From Tritrichomonas musculus (taxonomy: Eukaryota > Parabasalia > Tritrichomonadida > Tritrichomonadidae), in the NCBI GenBank assembly GCA_039105265.1, contig JAPFFF010000477.1, forward strand, positions 1 to 21,975: a DNA stretch of 21,975 nt, given 5' to 3'. Made by a program: the position numbers and the translations under genes. The notes under the pieces were generated by a model, which saw nothing but the letters and a program-made list of their open reading frames with translations, did not search any database and had not been told where the DNA came from. Positions 1 to 13,950 of this stretch are shown here, one piece after another (the stretch's first letter is position 1; each line of letters opens with the position of its first letter).

Positions 1-1029
1 GAACTGCAGTTGAATCATCAGATGCAACGAGAACTGCAGTTGAATCATCAGATGCAACGAGAACTACAGTTGAATCATCAGATTCAACGAGAACTGCAGT
101 TGAACCATCAGATTCAACGAGAACTGCAGTTGAACCATCAGATTCAACGAGAACTGCAGTTGAATCATCAGATGCAACGAGAACTGCAGTTGAATCATCA
201 GATGCAACGAGAACTGCAGTTTAATAATAAGATGCAACAAGAACTGCAGTTGAATCATCAGATGCAACGAGAACTGCAGTTGAATCATCAGATGCAACGA
301 GAACTGCAGTTGAATCATCAGATGCAACGAGAACTGCAGTTGAATCATCAGATTCAACGAGAACTGCAGTTGAATCATCAGATGCAACGAGAACTGCAGT
401 TGAATCATCAGATGCAACGAGAACTACAGTTGAATCATCAGATTCAACGAGAACTGCAGTTGAATCATCAGATGCAACGAGAACTGCAGTTGAATCATCA
501 GATTCAACGAGAACTGCAGTTGAATCATCAGATGCAACGAGAACTGCAGTTGAATCATCAGATTCAACGACAACTGCAGTTGAACCATCAGATTCAACGA
601 GAACTGCAGTTGAATCATCAGATGCAACGAGAACTGCAGTTGAATCATCAGATGCAACGAGAACTGCAGTTGAATCATCAGATTCAACGAGAACTGCAGT
701 TGAATCATCAGATGCAACGAGAACTGCAGTTGAATCATCAGATTCAACGAGAACTGCAGTTGAACCATCAGATTCAACGAGAACTGCAGTTGAATCATCA
801 GATGCAACGAGAACTGCAGTTGAATCATCAGATGCAACGAGAACTGCAGTTTAATAATAAGATGCAACGAGAACTGCAGTTGAATCATCAGATGCAACGA
901 GAACTGCAGTTGAATCATCAGATGCAACGAGAACTGCAGTTGAATCATCAGATGCAGCGAGAACTGCAGTTTAATAATAAGATGAAACAAGAACTGCAGT
1001 TGAATCATCAGATGCAACGAGAACTGTAG
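1..1029 (+). other. Open stretch running in from the left edge to a TAG
   Basis: Frame 1 is open from the first base, so the true left limit is outside the window. It ends where CTGCAG has become CTGTAG. The same stop-bearing unit, in the same neighbourhood of units, occurs at 14041 and 18690, so it was duplicated as part of a larger block. Confidence 0.3.
69..88. repeat. Unit-internal inverted repeat (first perfect example)
   Basis: In units with ATT at bases 23-25 region (GATTCAAC), bases 9-28 form GTTGAATC-ATCA-GATTCAAC, a perfect 8-bp stem with a 4-nt loop. This is the first perfect example. Units with GATGCAAC have one A-G mismatch in the stem, and AAC units have one A-C mismatch. The motif recurs at the same place in roughly half of all units, giving a 30-bp-spaced hairpin series on both strands. 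Confidence 0.8.
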
Positions 1030-1140
1030 TTGAATCATCAGATGCAACGAGAACTGCAGTTGAATCATCAGATGCAACGAGAACTGCAGTTGAATCATCA
1101 GATGCAGCGAGAACTGCAGTTTAATAATAAGATGAAACAA
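601..1140 (+). repeat. Higher-order repeat C, copy 1
   Basis: Eighteen units in the same order as 13621-14160 and 18270-18809, including an FNNKMQR unit (841), an FNNKMKQ unit (961) and the CTGTAG unit (1021). Beyond 1140 the order diverges (the unit at 1171 ends in the unique AAAGA). Confidence 0.9.
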
Positions 1141-1620
1141 GAACTGCAGTTGAATCATCAGATTCAACGAGAACTGCAGTTGAATCATCAGATTCAAAGA
1201 GAACTGCAGTTGAATCATCAGATGCAGCGAGAACTGCAGTTTAATAATAAGATGAAACAAGAACTGCAGTTGAATCATCAGATTCAACGAGAACTGCAGT
1301 TGAATCATCAGATGCAACGAGAACTGCAGTTGAATCATCAGATTCAACGAGAACTGCAGTTGAATCATCAGATGCAACGAGAACTGCAGTTGAATCATCA
1401 GATGCAACGAGAACTGCAGTTGAATCATCAGATGCAACGAGAACTGCAGTTGAATCATCAGATTCAACGAGAACTGCAGTTGAATCATCAGATGCAACGA
1501 CAACTGCAGTTGAATCATCAGATTCAACGAGAACTGCAGTTGAATCATCAGATTCAACGAGAACTGCAGTTGAATCATCAGATGCAACGAGAACTGCAGT
1601 TGAATCATCAGATTCAACGA

Positions 1621-1920
1621 GAACTGCAGTTTAATAATAAGATTCAACGAGAACTGCAGTTTAATAATAAGATGAAACAAGAACTGCAGTTGAATAATCA
1701 GATGCAACGAGAACTGCAGTTGAATCATCAGATTCAACGACAACTGCAGTTGAATCATCAGATTCAACGAGAACTGCAGTTGAATCATCAGATGCAACGA
1801 GAACTGCAGTTGAATCATCAGATTCAACGAGAACTGCAGTTTAATAATAAGATTCAACGAGAACTGCAGTTTAATAATAAGATGAAACAAGAACTGCAGT
1901 TGAATAATCAGATGCAACGA
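1621..1920 (+). repeat. Paired trio cassette FNNKIQR-FNNKMKQ-LNNQMQR, 210-bp spacing
   Basis: Trios start at 1621 and 1831. The same 210-bp pair recurs at 9481/9691, 14581/14791 and 21540/21750, with single trios at 8821 and 20880. LNNQ units (CAT to AAT) otherwise occur only after LNHQMKQ units at 15151 and 15301. Confidence 0.85.
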
Positions 1921-2760
1921 GAACTGCAGTTGAATCATCAGATGCAACGAGAACTGCAGTTGAATCATCAGATGCAACGAGAACTGCAGTTGAATCATCA
2001 GATTCAACGAGAACTGCAGTTGAATCATCAGATGCAACGAGAACTGCAGTTGAATCATCAGATTCAACGAGAACTTCAGTTGAATCATCAGATTCAACGA
2101 GAACTGCAGTTGAATCATCAGATGCAACGAGAACTGCAGTTGAATCATCAGATGAAACAAGAACTGCAGTTGAATCATCAGATGCAACGAGAACTGCAGT
2201 TGAATCATCAGATGCAACGAGAACTGCAGTTGAATCATCAGATGCAACGAGAACTGCAGTTGAATCATCAGATGCAACGACAACTGCAGTTGAATCATCA
2301 GATGCAACGAGAACTGCAGTTGAATCATCAGATTCAACGAGAACTGCAGTTGAATCATCAGATGCAACGAGAACTGCAGTTGAATCATCAGATGCAACGA
2401 GAACTGCAGTTGAATCATCAGATTCAACGAGAACTGCAGTTGAATCATCAGATTCAACGAGAACTGCAGTTGAATCATCAGATTCAACGAGAACTGCAGT
2501 TGAATCATCAGATGCAACGACAACTGCAGTTGAATCATCAGATGCAACGACAACTGCAGTTGAATCATCAGATGCAACGAGAACTGCAGTTGAATCATCA
2601 GATGCAACGAGAACTGCAGTTTAATAATAAGATTCAACGAGAACTGCAGTTGAATCATCAGATGAAACAAGAACTGCAGTTGAATCATCAGATGCAACAA
2701 GAACTGCAGTTGAATCATCAGATTCAACGAGAACTGCAGTTGAATCATCAGATTCAACGA

Positions 2761-2940
2761 GAACTGCAGTTGAACCATCAGATTCAACGAGAACTACAGT
2801 TGAATCATCAGATTCAACGAGAACTGCAGTTGAATCATCAGATTCAACGAGAACTACAGTTGAATCATCAGATTCAACGAGAACTGCAGTTGAATCATCA
2901 GATGCAACGAGAACTACAGTTGAATCATCAGATTCAACGA
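2761..2940 (+). repeat. AAC-CTACAG cassette with 60-bp alternation
   Basis: A unit with AAC for Asn is followed by three CTACAG units at alternate positions (2791, 2851, 2911). Full copies follow AAC units at 4981, 5431, 7351, 10741, 11821 and 16171; shorter ones follow 3871, 6451 and 17280. The 60-bp step shows that dimers, not only monomers, have been multiplied. Each CTACAG puts a TAG in the minus-strand frame. Confidence 0.85.
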
Positions 2941-3270
2941 GAACTGCAGTTGAATCATCAGATGCAACGACAACTGCAGTTGAATCATCAGATGCAACGA
3001 CAACTGCAGTTGAATCATCAGATTCAACGAGAACTGCAGTTGAATCATCAGATGCAACGAGAACTGCAGTTGAATCATCAGATTCAACGAGAACTGCAGT
3101 TGAATCATCAGATGCAACAAGAACTGCAGTTGAATCATCAGATTCAACGAGAACTGCAGTTGAATCATCAGATGCAACGAGAACTGCAGTTGAATCATCA
3201 GATGCAACGAGAACTGCAGTTGAATCATCAGATGCAACGAGAACTGCAGTTGAATCATCAGATGCAACGA

Positions 3271-3390
3271 GAACTGCAGTTTAATAATAAGATTCAACAA
3301 GAACTGCAGTTTAATCATAAGATTCAACGAGAACTGCAGTTTAATCATAAGATTCAACGAGAACTGCAGTTTAATAATAAGATTCAACAA
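3271..3390 (+). repeat. Quartet cassette FNNKIQQ-FNHKIQR-FNHKIQR-FNNKIQQ
   Basis: Four consecutive diverged units in a mirror-like order. The same cassette recurs at 5911, 6811, 11221 and 16680, with the third unit FNHQIQR at 5911 and 6811 and FNHKSQR at 16740. In block B it always lies 630-660 bp after the FNNKIQR unit (2611, 5281, 10591, 16021). It is a reliable marker of block ancestry. Confidence 0.85.
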
Positions 3391-5850
3391 GAACTGCAGT
3401 TGAATCATCAGATGCAACGAGAACTGCAGTTGAATCATCAGATTCAACGAGAACTGCAGTTGAATCATCAGATTCAACGAGAACTGCAGTTGAATCATCA
3501 GATGCAACGAGAACTGCAGTTGAATCATCAGATGCAACGAGAACTGCAGTTGAATCATCAGATGCAACGAGAACTGCAGTTGAATCATCAGATTCAACGA
3601 GAACTGCAGTTGAATCATCAGATGCAACGAGAACTGCAGTTGAACCATCAGATTCAACGAGAACTGCAGTTGAATCATCAGATGCAACGAGAACTGCAGT
3701 TGAATCATCAGATTCAACGAGAACTGCAGTTGAATCATCAGATGCAACAAGAACTACAGTTGAATCATCAGATTCAACGAGAACTGCAGTTGAATCATCA
3801 GATGCAACAAGAACTGCAGTTGAATCATCAGATTCAACGAGAACTGCAGTTGAATCATCAGATTCAACGAGAACTGCAGTTGAACCATCAGATTCAACGA
3901 GAACTACAGTTGAATCATCAGATTCAACGAGAACTGCAGTTGAATCATCAGATTCAACGAGAACTACAGTTGAATCATCAGATGCAACGAGAACTGCAGT
4001 TGAATCATCAGATGCAACGAGAACTGCAGTTGAATCATCAGATGCAACGAGAACTGCAGTTGAATCATCAGATTCAACGAGAACTGCAGTTGAATCATCA
4101 GATGCAACGAGAACTGCAGTTGAATCATCAGATGAAATAAGAACTGCAGTTGAATCATCAGATTCAACGAGAACTGCAGTTGAACCATCAGATTCAACGA
4201 GAACTGCAGTTGAATCATCAGATGCAACGACAACTGCAGTTGAATCATCAGATGCAACGAGAACTGCAGTTGAATCATCAGATGCAACGAGAACTGCAGT
4301 TGAATCATCAGATTCAACGAGAACTGCAGTTGAATCATCAGATGCAACGACAACTGCAGTTGAATCATCAGATGCAACGAGAACTGCAGTTGAATCATCA
4401 GATGCAACGAGAACTGCAGTTGAATCATCAGATTCAACGAGAACTGCAGTTGAACCATCAGATTCAACGAGAACTGCAGTTGAATCATCAGATGAAACGA
4501 GAACTGCAGTTGAATCATCAGATTCAACGAGAACTGCAGTTGAATCATCAGATTCAACGAGAACTGCAGTTGAATCATCAGATGCAACAAGAACTGCAGT
4601 TGAATCATCAGATTCAACGAGAACTGCAGTTGAATCATCAGATTCAACGAGAACTGCAGTTGAATCATCAGATGCAACAAGAACTGCAGTTGAATCATCA
4701 GATTCAACGAGAACTGCAGTTGAATCATCAGATGCAACGAGAACTGCAGTTGAATCATCAGATGCAACGAGAACTACAGTTGAATCATCAGATTCAACGA
4801 GAACTGCAGTTGAATCATCAGATTCAACGAGAACTGCAGTTGAATCATCAGATGCAACGAGAACTACAGTTGAATCATCAGATTCAACGAGAACTGCAGT
4901 TGAATCATCAGATGCAACAAGAACTGCAGTTGAATCATCAGATTCAACGAGAACTGCAGTTGAATCATCAGATTCAACGAGAACTGCAGTTGAACCATCA
5001 GATTCAACGAGAACTACAGTTGAATCATCAGATTCAACGAGAACTGCAGTTGAATCATCAGATTCAACGAGAACTACAGTTGAATCATCAGATTCAACGA
5101 GAACTGCAGTTGAATCATCAGATGCAACGAGAACTACAGTTGAATCATCAGATTCAACGAGAACTGCAGTTGAATCATCAGATGCAACGACAACTGCAGT
5201 TGAATCATCAGATGCAACGACAACTGCAGTTGAATCATCAGATGCAACGAGAACTGCAGTTGAATCATCAGATGCAACGAGAACTGCAGTTTAATAATAA
5301 GATTCAACGAGAACTGCAGTTGAATCATCAGATGAAACAAGAACTGCAGTTGAATCATCAGATGCAACAAGAACTGCAGTTGAATCATCAGATTCAACGA
5401 GAACTGCAGTTGAATCATCAGATTCAACGAGAACTGCAGTTGAACCATCAGATTCAACGAGAACTACAGTTGAATCATCAGATTCAACGAGAACTGCAGT
5501 TGAATCATCAGATTCAACGAGAACTACAGTTGAATCATCAGATTCAACGAGAACTGCAGTTGAATCATCAGATGCAACGAGAACTACAGTTGAATCATCA
5601 GATTCAACGAGAACTGCAGTTGAATCATCAGATGCAACGACAACTGCAGTTGAATCATCAGATGCAACGACAACTGCAGTTGAATCATCAGATTCAACGA
5701 GAACTGCAGTTGAATCATCAGATGCAACGAGAACTGCAGTTGAATCATCAGATTCAACGAGAACTGCAGTTGAATCATCAGATGCAACGACAACTGCAGT
5801 TGAATCATCAGATGCAACGAGAACTGCAGTTGAATCATCAGATGCAACGA

Positions 5851-7410
5851 GAACTGCAGTTGAATCATCAGATGCAACGAGAACTGCAGTTGAATCATCA
5901 GATGCAACGAGAACTGCAGTTTAATAATAAGATTCAACAAGAACTGCAGTTTAATCATAAGATTCAACGAGAACTGCAGTTTAATCATCAGATTCAACGA
6001 GAACTGCAGTTTAATAATAAGATTCAACAAGAACTGCAGTTGAATCATCAGATGCAACGAGAACTGCAGTTGAATCATCAGATTCAACGAGAACTGCAGT
6101 TGAATCATCAGATGCAACGAGAACTGCAGTTGAATCATCAGATGCAACGAGAACTGCAGTTGAATCATCAGATTCAACGAGAACTGCAGTTGAATCATCA
6201 GATGCAACGAGAACTGCAGTTGAACCATCAGATTCAACGAGAACTGCAGTTGAATCATCAGATGCAACGAGAACTACAGTTGAATCATCAGATTCAACGA
6301 GAACTGCAGTTGAATCATCAGATGCAACGAGAACTACAGTTGAATCATCAGATTCAACGAGAACTGCAGTTGAATCATCAGATGCAACAAGAACTGCAGT
6401 TGAATCATCAGATTCAACGAGAACTGCAGTTGAATCATCAGATTCAACGAGAACTGCAGTTGAACCATCAGATTCAACGAGAACTACAGTTGAATCATCA
6501 GATTCAACGAGAACTGCAGTTGAATCATCAGATGCAACGAGAACTGCAGTTGAATCATCAGATTCAACGAGAACTGCAGTTGAATCATCAGATTCAACGA
6601 GAACTGCAGTTGAATCATCAGATGCAACGAGAACTGCAGTTGAATCATCAGATGCAACGAGAACTACAGTTGAATCATCAGATTCAACGAGAACTGCAGT
6701 TGAACCATCAGATTCAACGAGAACTGCAGTTGAACCATCAGATTCAACGAGAACTGCAGTTGAATCATCAGATGCAACGAGAACTGCAGTTGAATCATCA
6801 GATGCAACGAGAACTGCAGTTTAATAATAAGATTCAACAAGAACTGCAGTTTAATCATAAGATTCAACGAGAACTGCAGTTTAATCATCAGATTCAACGA
6901 GAACTGCAGTTTAATAATAAGATTCAACAAGAACTGCAGTTGAATCATCAGATGCAACGAGAACTGCAGTTGAATCATCAGATTCAACGAGAACTGCAGT
7001 TGAATCATCAGATGCAACGAGAACTGCAGTTGAATCATCAGATGCAACGAGAACTGCAGTTGAATCATCAGATTCAACGAGAACTGCAGTTGAATCATCA
7101 GATGCAACGAGAACTGCAGTTGAACCATCAGATTCAACGAGAACTGCAGTTGAATCATCAGATGCAACGAGAACTACAGTTGAATCATCAGATTCAACGA
7201 GAACTGCAGTTGAATCATCAGATGCAACGAGAACTACAGTTGAATCATCAGATTCAACGAGAACTGCAGTTGAATCATCAGATGCAACAAGAACTGCAGT
7301 TGAATCATCAGATTCAACGAGAACTGCAGTTGAATCATCAGATTCAACGAGAACTGCAGTTGAACCATCAGATTCAACGAGAACTACAGTTGAATCATCA
7401 GATTCAACGA
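5851..7410 (+). repeat. 900-bp-offset duplication carrying the FNNKIQQ quartet
   Basis: 5851-6510 and 6751-7410 match for 660 bp. Each includes a four-unit cassette (5911-6030 and 6811-6930) in which the third unit is the mosaic FNHQIQR, found only in these two copies, so one was copied from the other. Confidence 0.88.
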
Positions 7411-9870
7411 GAACTGCAGTTGAATCATCAGATTCAACGAGAACTACAGTTGAATCATCAGATTCAACGAGAACTGCAGTTGAATCATCAGATGCAACGA
7501 GAACTACAGTTGAATCATCAGATTCAACGAGAACTGCAGTTGAATCATCAGATGCAACGACAACTGCAGTTGAATCATCAGATGCAACGACAACTGCAGT
7601 TGAATCATCAGATTCAACGAGAACTGCAGTTGAATCATCAGATGCAACGAGAACTGCAGTTGAATCATCAGATTCAACGAGAACTGCAGTTTAATAATAA
7701 GATGAAACAAGAACTGCAGTTGAATCATCAGATGCAACGAGAACTGCAGTTGAATCATCAGATGCAACGAGAACTGCAGTTGAATCATCAGATGCAACGA
7801 CAACTGCAGTTGAATCATCAGATGCAACGAGAACTGCAGTTGAATCATCAGATGCAACGAGAACTGCAGTTTAATAATAAGATGAAACAAGAACTGCAGT
7901 TGAATCATCAGATGCAACGACAACTGCAGTTGAATCATCAGATGCAACGAGAACTGCAGTTGAATCATCAGATGCAACGAGAACTGCAGTTGAATCATCA
8001 GATTCAACGAGAACTGCAGTTGAATCATCAGATTCAACGAGAACTGCAGTTGAATCATCAGATGCAACGAGAACTGCAGTTGAATCATCAGATGCAACGA
8101 GAACTACAGTTGAATCATCAGATTCAACGAGAACTGCAGTTGAACCATCAGATTCAACGAGAACTGCAGTTGAACCATCAGATTCAACGAGAACTGCAGT
8201 TGAATCATCAGATGCAACGAGAACTGCAGTTGAATCATCAGATGCAACGAGAACTGCAGTTTAATAATAAGATGCAACAAGAACTGCAGTTGAATCATCA
8301 GATGCAACGAGAACTGCAGTTGAATCATCAGATGCAACGACAACTGCAGTTGAATCATCAGATGCAGCGAGAACTGCAGTTGAATCATCAGATTCAACGA
8401 GAACTGCAGTTGAATCATCAGATTCAACGAGAACTGCAGTTGAATCATCAGATGCAACGAGAACTGCAGTTGAATCATCAGATGCAACGAGAACTACAGT
8501 TGAATCATCAGATTCAACGAGAACTGCAGTTGAATCATCAGATTCAACGAGAACTGCAGTTGAATCATCAGATTCAACGAGAACTGCAGTTGAATCATCA
8601 GATGCAACGAGAACTGCAGTTGAATCATCAGATTCAACGACAACTGCAGTTGAACCATCAGATTCAACGAGAACTGCAGTTGAATCATCAGATGCAACGA
8701 GAACTGCAGTTGAATCATCAGATGCAACGAGAACTGCAGTTGAATCATCAGATTCAACGAGAACTGCAGTTGAATCATCAGATGCAACGAGAACTGCAGT
8801 TGAATCATCAGATTCAACGAGAACTGCAGTTTAATAATAAGATTCAACGAGAACTGCAGTTTAATAATAAGATGAAACAAGAACTGCAGTTGAATAATCA
8901 GATGCAACGAGAACTGCAGTTGAATCATCAGATGCAGCGAGAACTGCAGTTTAATAATAAGATGAAACAAGAACTGCAGTTGAATCATCAGATGCAACGA
9001 GAACTGCAGTTGAATCATCAGATGCAACGAGAACTGCAGTTGAATCATCAGATGCAGCGAGAACTGCAGTTTAATAATAAGATGAAACAAGAACTGCAGT
9101 TGAATCATCAGATGCAACGAGAACTGCAGTTGAATCATCAGATGCAACGAGAACTGCAGTTGAATCATCAGATGCAGCGAGAACTGCAGTTTAATAATAA
9201 GATGAAACAAGAACTGCAGTTGAATCATCAGATTCAACGAGAACTGCAGTTGAATCATCAGATGCAACGAGAACTGCAGTTGAATCATCAGATGCAACGA
9301 GAACTGCAGTTGAATCATCAGATGCAACGAGAACTGCAGTTGAATCATCAGATTCAACGAGAACTGCAGTTGAATCATCAGATGCAACGACAACTGCAGT
9401 TGAATCATCAGATTCAACGAGAACTGCAGTTGAATCATCAGATGCAACGAGAACTGCAGTTGAATCATCAGATTCAACGAGAACTGCAGTTTAATAATAA
9501 GATTCAACGAGAACTGCAGTTTAATAATAAGATGAAACAAGAACTGCAGTTGAATAATCAGATGCAACGAGAACTGCAGTTGAATCATCAGATTCAACGA
9601 CAACTGCAGTTGAATCATCAGATTCAACGAGAACTGCAGTTGAATCATCAGATGCAACGAGAACTGCAGTTGAATCATCAGATTCAACGAGAACTGCAGT
9701 TTAATAATAAGATTCAACGAGAACTGCAGTTTAATAATAAGATGAAACAAGAACTGCAGTTGAATAATCAGATGCAACGAGAACTGCAGTTGAATCATCA
9801 GATGCAACGAGAACTGCAGTTGAATCATCAGATGCAACGAGAACTGCAGTTGAATCATCAGATGCAACGA
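7411..9870 (+). repeat. Higher-order repeat A, copy 1 (2460 bp)
   Basis: Read unit by unit, these 82 units match 19470-21929 in order. The only difference I found is unit 7681 (FNNKMKQ type) against 19740 (ELQLNHQIQR type). Shared rare markers include the FNNKMQQ unit at 8251, the CAG-Arg unit at 8341, the Gln-Leu/AAC unit at 8641 and LNNQ units at 8881, 9541 and 9751. The block is therefore a long, recent segmental duplication inside the array. Confidence 0.9.
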
Positions 9871-10020
9871 GAACTGCAGTTGAATCATCAGATGCAACAA
9901 GAACTGCAGTTGAATCATCAGATGCAACGAGAACTGCAGTTGAATCATCAGATTCAACGAGAACTTCAGTTGAATCATCAGATTCAACGAGAACTGCAGT
10001 TGAATCATCAGATTCAACGA

Positions 10021-11640
10021 GAACTGCAGTTGAATCATCAGATTCAACGAGAACTTCAGTTGAATCATCAGATTCAACGAGAACTGCAGTTGAATCATCA
10101 GATGCAACGAGAACTGCAGTTGAATCATCAGATGAAACAAGAACTGCAGTTGAATCATCAGATGCAACGAGAACTGCAGTTGAATCATCAGATGCAACGA
10201 GAACTGCAGTTGAATCATCAGATGCAACGAGAACTGCAGTTGAATCATCAGATGCAACGACAACTGCAGTTGAATCATCAGATGCAACGAGAACTGCAGT
10301 TGAATCATCAGATTCAACGAGAACTGCAGTTGAATCATCAGATGCAACGAGAACTGCAGTTGAATCATCAGATGCAACGAGAACTGCAGTTGAATCATCA
10401 GATTCAACGAGAACTGCAGTTGAATCATCAGATTCAACGAGAACTGCAGTTGAATCATCAGATTCAACGAGAACTGCAGTTGAATCATCAGATGCAACGA
10501 CAACTGCAGTTGAATCATCAGATGCAACGACAACTGCAGTTGAATCATCAGATGCAACGAGAACTGCAGTTGAATCATCAGATGCAACGAGAACTGCAGT
10601 TTAATAATAAGATTCAACGAGAACTGCAGTTGAATCATCAGATGAAACAAGAACTGCAGTTGAATCATCAGATGCAACAAGAACTGCAGTTGAATCATCA
10701 GATTCAACGAGAACTGCAGTTGAATCATCAGATTCAACGAGAACTGCAGTTGAACCATCAGATTCAACGAGAACTACAGTTGAATCATCAGATTCAACGA
10801 GAACTGCAGTTGAATCATCAGATTCAACGAGAACTACAGTTGAATCATCAGATTCAACGAGAACTGCAGTTGAATCATCAGATGCAACGAGAACTACAGT
10901 TGAATCATCAGATTCAACGAGAACTGCAGTTGAATCATCAGATGCAACGACAACTGCAGTTGAATCATCAGATGCAACGACAACTGCAGTTGAATCATCA
11001 GATTCAACGAGAACTGCAGTTGAATCATCAGATGCAACGAGAACTGCAGTTGAATCATCAGATTCAACGAGAACTGCAGTTGAATCATCAGATGCAACAA
11101 GAACTGCAGTTGAATCATCAGATTCAACGAGAACTGCAGTTGAATCATCAGATGCAACGAGAACTGCAGTTGAATCATCAGATGCAACGAGAACTGCAGT
11201 TGAATCATCAGATGCAACGAGAACTGCAGTTTAATAATAAGATTCAACAAGAACTGCAGTTTAATCATAAGATTCAACGAGAACTGCAGTTTAATCATAA
11301 GATTCAACGAGAACTGCAGTTTAATAATAAGATTCAACAAGAACTGCAGTTGAATCATCAGATGCAACGAGAACTGCAGTTGAATCATCAGATTCAACGA
11401 GAACTGCAGTTGAATCATCAGATTCAACGAGAACTGCAGTTGAATCATCAGATGCAACGAGAACTGCAGCTGAATCATCAGATGCAACGAGAACTGCAGT
11501 TGAATCATCAGATGCAACGAGAACTGCAGTTGAATCATCAGATTCAACGAGAACTGCAGTTGAATCATCAGATGCAACGAGAACTGCAGTTGAACCATCA
11601 GATTCAACGAGAACTGCAGTTGAATCATCAGATGCAACGA
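10021..11640 (+). repeat. Higher-order repeat B, copy 2
   Basis: Offset +7980, becoming +7950 after one whole-unit loss near 11220. It carries one private silent change at 11470 (CAGTTG to CAGCTG). CTTCAG marker units lie at 10051 and just upstream at 9961. Confidence 0.88.
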
Positions 11641-12750
11641 GAACTACAGTTGAATCATCAGATTCAACGAGAACTGCAGTTGAATCATCAGATGCAACGA
11701 GAACTACAGTTGAATCATCAGATTCAACGAGAACTGCAGTTGAATCATCAGATGCAACAAGAACTGCAGTTGAATCATCAGATTCAACGAGAACTGCAGT
11801 TGAATCATCAGATTCAACGAGAACTGCAGTTGAACCATCAGATTCAACGAGAACTACAGTTGAATCATCAGATTCAACGAGAACTGCAGTTGAATCATCA
11901 GATTCAACGAGAACTACAGTTGAATCATCAGATTCAACGAGAACTGCAGTTGAATCATCAGATGCAACGAGAACTACAGTTGAATCATCAGATTCAACGA
12001 GAACTGCAGTTGAATCATCAGATGCAACGACAACTGCAGTTGAATCATCAGATGCAACGACAACTGCAGTTGAATCATCAGATTCAACGAGAACTGCAGT
12101 TGAATCATCAGATGCAACGAGAACTGCAGTTGAATCATCAGATGCAACGAGAACTGCAGTTTAATAATAAGATGAAACAAGAACTGCAGTTGAATCATCA
12201 GATGCAACGAGAACTGCAGTTGAATCATCAGATGCAACGAGAACTGCAGTTGAATCATCAGATGCAACGACAACTGCAGTTGAATCATCAGATGCAACGA
12301 GAACTGCAGTTGAATCATCAGATGCAACGAGAACTGCAGTTTAATAATAAGATGAAACAAGAACTGCAGTTGAATCATCAGATGCAACGACAACTGCAGT
12401 TGAATCATCAGATGCAACGAGAACTGCAGTTGAATCATCAGATGCAACGAGAACTGCAGTTGAATCATCAGATTCAACGAGAACTGCAGTTGAATCATCA
12501 GATTCAACGAGAACTGCAGTTGAATCATCAGATGCAACGAGAACTGCAGTTGAATCATCAGATTCAACGAGAACTGCAGTTGAACCATCAGATTCAACGA
12601 GAACTGCAGTTGAACCATCAGATTCAACGAGAACTGCAGTTGAATCATCAGATGCAACGAGAACTGCAGTTGAATCATCAGATGCAACGAGAACTACAGT
12701 TGAATCATCAGATTCAACGAGAACTGCAGTTGAATCATCAGATTCAACGA

Positions 12751-13950
12751 GAACTGCAGTTGAATCATCAGATTCAACGAGAACTGCAGTTGAATCATCA
12801 GATGCAACGAGAACTGCAGTTGAATCATCAGATGCAACGAGAACTACAGTTGAATCATCAGATTCAACGAGAACTGCAGTTGAATCATCAGATTCAACGA
12901 GAACTGCAGTTGAATCATCAGATTCAACGAGAACTGCAGTTGAATCATCAGATGCAACGAGAACTGCAGTTGAATCATCAGATTCAACGAGAACTACAGT
13001 TGAATCATCAGATGCAACGAGAACTGCAGTTGAATCATCAGATGCAACGAGAACTGCAGTTGAATCATCAGATGCAACGAGAACTGCAGTTGAATCATCA
13101 GATTCAACGAGAACTGCAGTTGAATCATCAGATGCAACGAGAACTGCAGTTGAATCATCAGATTCAACGAGAACTGCAGTTGAACCATCAGATTCAACGA
13201 GAACTGCAGTTGAATCATCAGATGCAACGAGAACTGCAGTTGAATCATCAGATGCAACGAGAACTGCAGTTTAATAATAAGATGCAACGAGAACTGCAGT
13301 TGAATCATCAGATGCAACGAGAACTGCAGTTGAATCATCAGATGCAACGAGAACTGCAGTTGAATCATCAGATTCAACGAGAACTGCAGTTGAATCATCA
13401 GATGCAACGAGAACTGCAGTTGAATCATCAGATGCAACGAGAACTGCAGTTGAATCATCAGATTCAACGAGAACTGCAGTTGAATCATCAGATTCAACGA
13501 GAACTGCAGTTGAATCATCAGATTCAACGAGAACTGCAGTTGAATCATCAGATGCAACGAGAACTGCAGTTGAATCATCAGATTCAACGAGAACTACAGT
13601 TGAATCATCAGATGCAACGAGAACTGCAGTTGAATCATCAGATGCAACGAGAACTGCAGTTGAATCATCAGATGCAACGAGAACTGCAGTTGAATCATCA
13701 GATTCAACGAGAACTGCAGTTGAATCATCAGATGCAACGAGAACTGCAGTTGAATCATCAGATTCAACGAGAACTGCAGTTGAACCATCAGATTCAACGA
13801 GAACTGCAGTTGAATCATCAGATGCAACGAGAACTGCAGTTGAATCATCAGATGCAACGAGAACTGCAGTTTAATAATAAGATGCAACGAGAACTGCAGT
13901 TGAATCATCAGATGCAACGAGAACTGCAGTTGAATCATCAGATGCAACGA
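12751..13950 (+). repeat. Adjacent 600-bp tandem duplication (20 units each)
   Basis: 12751-13350 and 13351-13950 match unit for unit with one base different (CTACAG at 12841, CTGCAG at 13441). Both include an AAC unit followed two units later by an FNNKMQR unit (13261 and 13861). This is a clean case of unequal exchange by a whole multiple of the unit. The right copy overlaps block C. Confidence 0.88.

Larger units (their letters stand above)
2041..3690 (+). repeat. Higher-order repeat B, copy 1
   Basis: 2041-3240 is identical, read by eye, to 10021-11220. The match continues to 3690 against 11640 after loss of one whole unit from a run of ELQLNHQMQR units. The block begins with a rare CTTCAG unit at 2071 and includes an LNHQMKQ unit (2131), the FNNKIQR unit at 2611, the AAC/CTACAG cassette at 2761-2940 and the FNNKIQQ quartet at 3271-3390. 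Confidence 0.88.
1030..4140 (+). other. Open stretch of the decapeptide frame between two stops
   Basis: Open for 1036 codons from after TAG 1027-1029 to TAA 4138-4140. The terminal stop is a CAA to TAA change in a unit ending ATGAAATAA, seen nowhere else in the window, so it arose recently in one unit. The array continues unchanged on both sides of each stop, with no gene-end signals. Not called as a gene. Confidence 0.3.

Noticed and set aside
10-1029. A gene start at TTG 10 or TTG 4150
   Set aside because: These TTGs are the repeat's ordinary Leu codon. The frame is open upstream of 10 to the window edge, and no start signal is seen at either place.
961-1140. Covariation supporting a conserved RNA hairpin (T12/A25 in FNNKMKQ units)
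   Set aside because: T12-A25 does restore pairing, but the same units mismatch at 13/24 and 16/21, and FNNKIQR and LNHQMKQ units carry only one of the two changes. There is no consistent compensatory pattern.
424-2787. Long minus-strand open frames (HLMIQLQFSL repeats), also at 8494-10767 and 13594-15987
   Set aside because: They mirror the plus frame through the unit's inverted symmetry and are cut dozens of times wherever CTGCAG has become CTACAG. They have no starts or context of their own.
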